Source of the DNA: Paraburkholderia piptadeniae | GTDB lineage: Bacteria; Pseudomonadota; Gammaproteobacteria; Burkholderiales; Burkholderiaceae | DNA length: 64,000 nt | Reading direction: 5' to 3' | Assembly: GCF_900007165.1 (NCBI RefSeq) | Contig: NZ_CYGY02000042.1 | Location: 1 to 64,000, forward strand | Part shown: one piece after another, positions 62,889 through 64,000 of the stretch | Layout: every line of letters starts with the position of its first letter | Numbering within the stretch: position 1 is the stretch's first letter | Made by a program: the position numbers and the translations under genes | The notes under the pieces: model-generated | The model's input: the letters and a program-made list of their open reading frames with translations, nothing else | What the model was told of the DNA's origin: nothing | The model's database searches: none

Positions 62889-63719
62889 TCAGAGGCCCAG
62901 CCGCCCACAAATGGCTTTCGTCGCCGCCGCGCCGTTGAGCGTATAGAAATGCAGGCCCGGCACCTTGGCGTCGACGAGACGGCGGCACAGGTCCGTCACC
63001 ACGTCGAGACCGAACGCGCGGATCGCATCGCGGTCGTCGCCGAAGCTTTCCAGCCGCTTCGCGACCCAGCGCGGCACTTCCGCGCCGCACATTTCGGAGA
63101 AGCGCATCAGCTGCGAGAAGTTCGTGATGGGCATGATGCCCGGCACGATGGGCACATCGACGCCCAGCTTGTGCGCATCGTCGACGAAGCGGAAATACGC
63201 GTCGGCGTTGAAGAAGTACTGCGTGATCGCCGAATTGGCGCCCGCCTTCACCTTGCGCGCGAAGTTTTCCAGATCGTGACGCGGCGAACGCGATTGCGGG
63301 TGGTACTCGGGATACGCCGCGACCTCGATGCGAAACCAGTCGCCGAACTCGGCGCGAATGAAGCTCACCAGTTCCGACGCATAGCGCAGTTCGCCGACTT
63401 CGCCCATGCCCGACGGCAGATCGCCGCGCAGCGCGACGATATGACGGATGCCATGCGAGCGGTACTCGTTGAGAATCGCTCGCAGGCTTTCCTTCGACGA
63501 GCCGATGCACGACAGGTGCGGCGCGGCGTCGACACCGTCCTTCGCCATTTCGAGAACGGTGTCGAGCGTGCCTTGCTGGGTCGAGCCGCCGGCGCCGAAC
63601 GTGACTGACACGAACTTGGGCTTGAGCGGCAACAGTTGCGCGCGCGTGGCGCGCAGCTTGTCGAGTCCTTCCTGCGTTTTCGGCGGGAAGAATTCGAATG
63701 AAAGTTCTATGGGGTTCAT
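62889..63719 (-). CDS. metF: 5,10-methylenetetrahydrofolate reductase
   Basis: Reduces 5,10-methylene-THF to 5-methyl-THF for methionine synthesis, using FAD. The 276 residues open IELSFEFFPPKTQEGLDKLR with the catalytic Glu in FEFFPPK, then VSVTFGAGGSTQQGT, HIVALRGDLPSG, SAITQYFFNADAYFRFVDD and FYTLNGA near the end. The order holin-like gene then metF, both on the minus strand, is the one seen downstream of ahcY in Burkholderia; ahcY itself lies outside the window. Confidence 0.95.
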   Translation of the reverse strand: MNPIELSFEFFPPKTQEGLDKLRATRAQLLPLKPKFVSVTFGAGGSTQQGTLDTVLEMAKDGVDAAPHLSCIGSSKESLRAILNEYRSHGIRHIVALRGDLPSGMGEVGELRYASELVSFIRAEFGDWFRIEVAAYPEYHPQSRSPRHDLENFARKVKAGANSAITQYFFNADAYFRFVDDAHKLGVDVPIVPGIMPITNFSQLMRFSEMCGAEVPRWVAKRLESFGDDRDAIRAFGLDVVTDLCRRLVDAKVPGLHFYTLNGAAATKAICGRLGL

Positions 63720-63738
63720 GGTCCTGTTGGCAGTCCCG

Positions 63739-64000
63739 TCAGCCGATGCTGCGGTTGCCGAAGATGAGCGCGGACAGCAGCCACGAAACGATGCTGTACA
63801 GGATCGAGCCGAAGAACGCCGACCAGAAACCCGACACTTCGAAGCCCTTCAGCAGCGACGCGCACAGCCAGAAGCACAGCGCGTTCACCACCAGTATGAA
63901 GAGCCCGAGCGTGAGTATCGTGACGGGCAGCGTCAGCAGGATCAGCACCGGTCGCAAGACGGCATTGATGAGCCCGAGCACGAGCGCGACGATCAACGCA
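63739..64000 (-). CDS. holin-like small membrane protein (phage holin family / YvlD type), 5' end outside the window
   Basis: The last 86 codons of a small membrane protein that runs off the right edge; the TTG at 63996 that could be read as a start is internal. The visible part has about three hydrophobic helices, including ALVLGLINAVLRPVLILLTL and PVTILTLGLFILVVNALCFW. These are typical of the family, whose full length is about 115 residues. Despite the name, the family is chromosomal and not lytic. It precedes metF by 19 bases and is likely co-transcribed. Confidence 0.85.
   Translation of the reverse strand, partial: ALIVALVLGLINAVLRPVLILLTLPVTILTLGLFILVVNALCFWLCASLLKGFEVSGFWSAFFGSILYSIVSWLLSALIFGNRSIG

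Overview
The window reads as a piece of the main chromosome of a high-GC betaproteobacterium of the family Burkholderiaceae, most likely Burkholderia sensu lato (Paraburkholderia, Caballeronia or Burkholderia). The basis is the one-piece indolepyruvate ferredoxin oxidoreductase beside hpd, type-2 argC, a DUF2957 lipoprotein pair, Burkholderia-type gene neighbours (pyrE/MFS, glmU-glmS, cca/GST, metF/holin-like) and uniform codon use. No insertion sequence, prophage, CRISPR array, rRNA or tRNA gene was seen. Most of the window is housekeeping and nutrient-uptake sequence, with accessory transport and regulatory islands between.

Layout. 0.1-5.5 kb: tyrosine/aromatic amino-acid degradation (hpd, indolepyruvate oxidoreductase). 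5.6-10.5 kb: maeB, an AAHS-type MFS transporter and pyrE. 10.6-14.1 kb: an RcsB-like orphan response regulator, a YbhB-type PEBP protein, a WrbA-like flavoprotein and argC. 14.1-18.4 kb: a 535-bp AT-richer intergenic region, then two paralogous DUF2957 lipoproteins and an OmpW-type porin. 18.5-18.6 kb: a candidate very short small RNA with two anti-Shine-Dalgarno motifs. 18.7-29.6 kb: LysR/MFS divergon, LysE exporter, beta-hydroxyacid dehydrogenase, Mut7-C nuclease-like protein, small proteins, DMT and YbfB-type MFS transporters, and a membrane diguanylate cyclase. 29.8-33.4 kb: LacI regulator divergent from a PhyH dioxygenase and a Gfo/Idh/MocA dehydrogenase. 33.4-35.0 kb: a long gene-poor stretch with a strong leftward terminator, ACTGC/GCAGT repeats and a small GTG-start protein. 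35.0-49.1 kb: methyltransferase, glmS-glmU, ttcA-folB-SDR, MidA-type methyltransferase, cca-GST-NDUFA9-like gene, lytic transglycosylase, 5-formyl-THF cyclo-ligase and a MarR-type regulator. 49.3-53.8 kb: 5-oxoprolinase operon pxpB-pxpC-pxpA with a DUF969-DUF979 membrane pair. 53.9-62.7 kb (minus strand): dipeptide ABC transporter operon with two tandem binding proteins and a TraB/GumN protein as its last gene. 62.9-64.0 kb: metF and a truncated holin-like membrane protein.

How the genes fit together. Amino-acid and peptide metabolism recurs: tyrosine breakdown, 5-oxoproline hydrolysis with a probable permease pair, and dipeptide uptake. One-carbon and pterin metabolism also recurs: metF, 5-formyl-THF cyclo-ligase, folB and a TGxxxRxG-type SDR. 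The glmU-glmS operon and the lytic transglycosylase serve the cell wall. The least understood parts, and the best places to look for something new, are the short CU-rich RNA near 18.55 kb, the repeat-rich non-coding stretch at 33.45-33.95 kb, and the DUF2957-DUF2957-OmpW envelope cluster.
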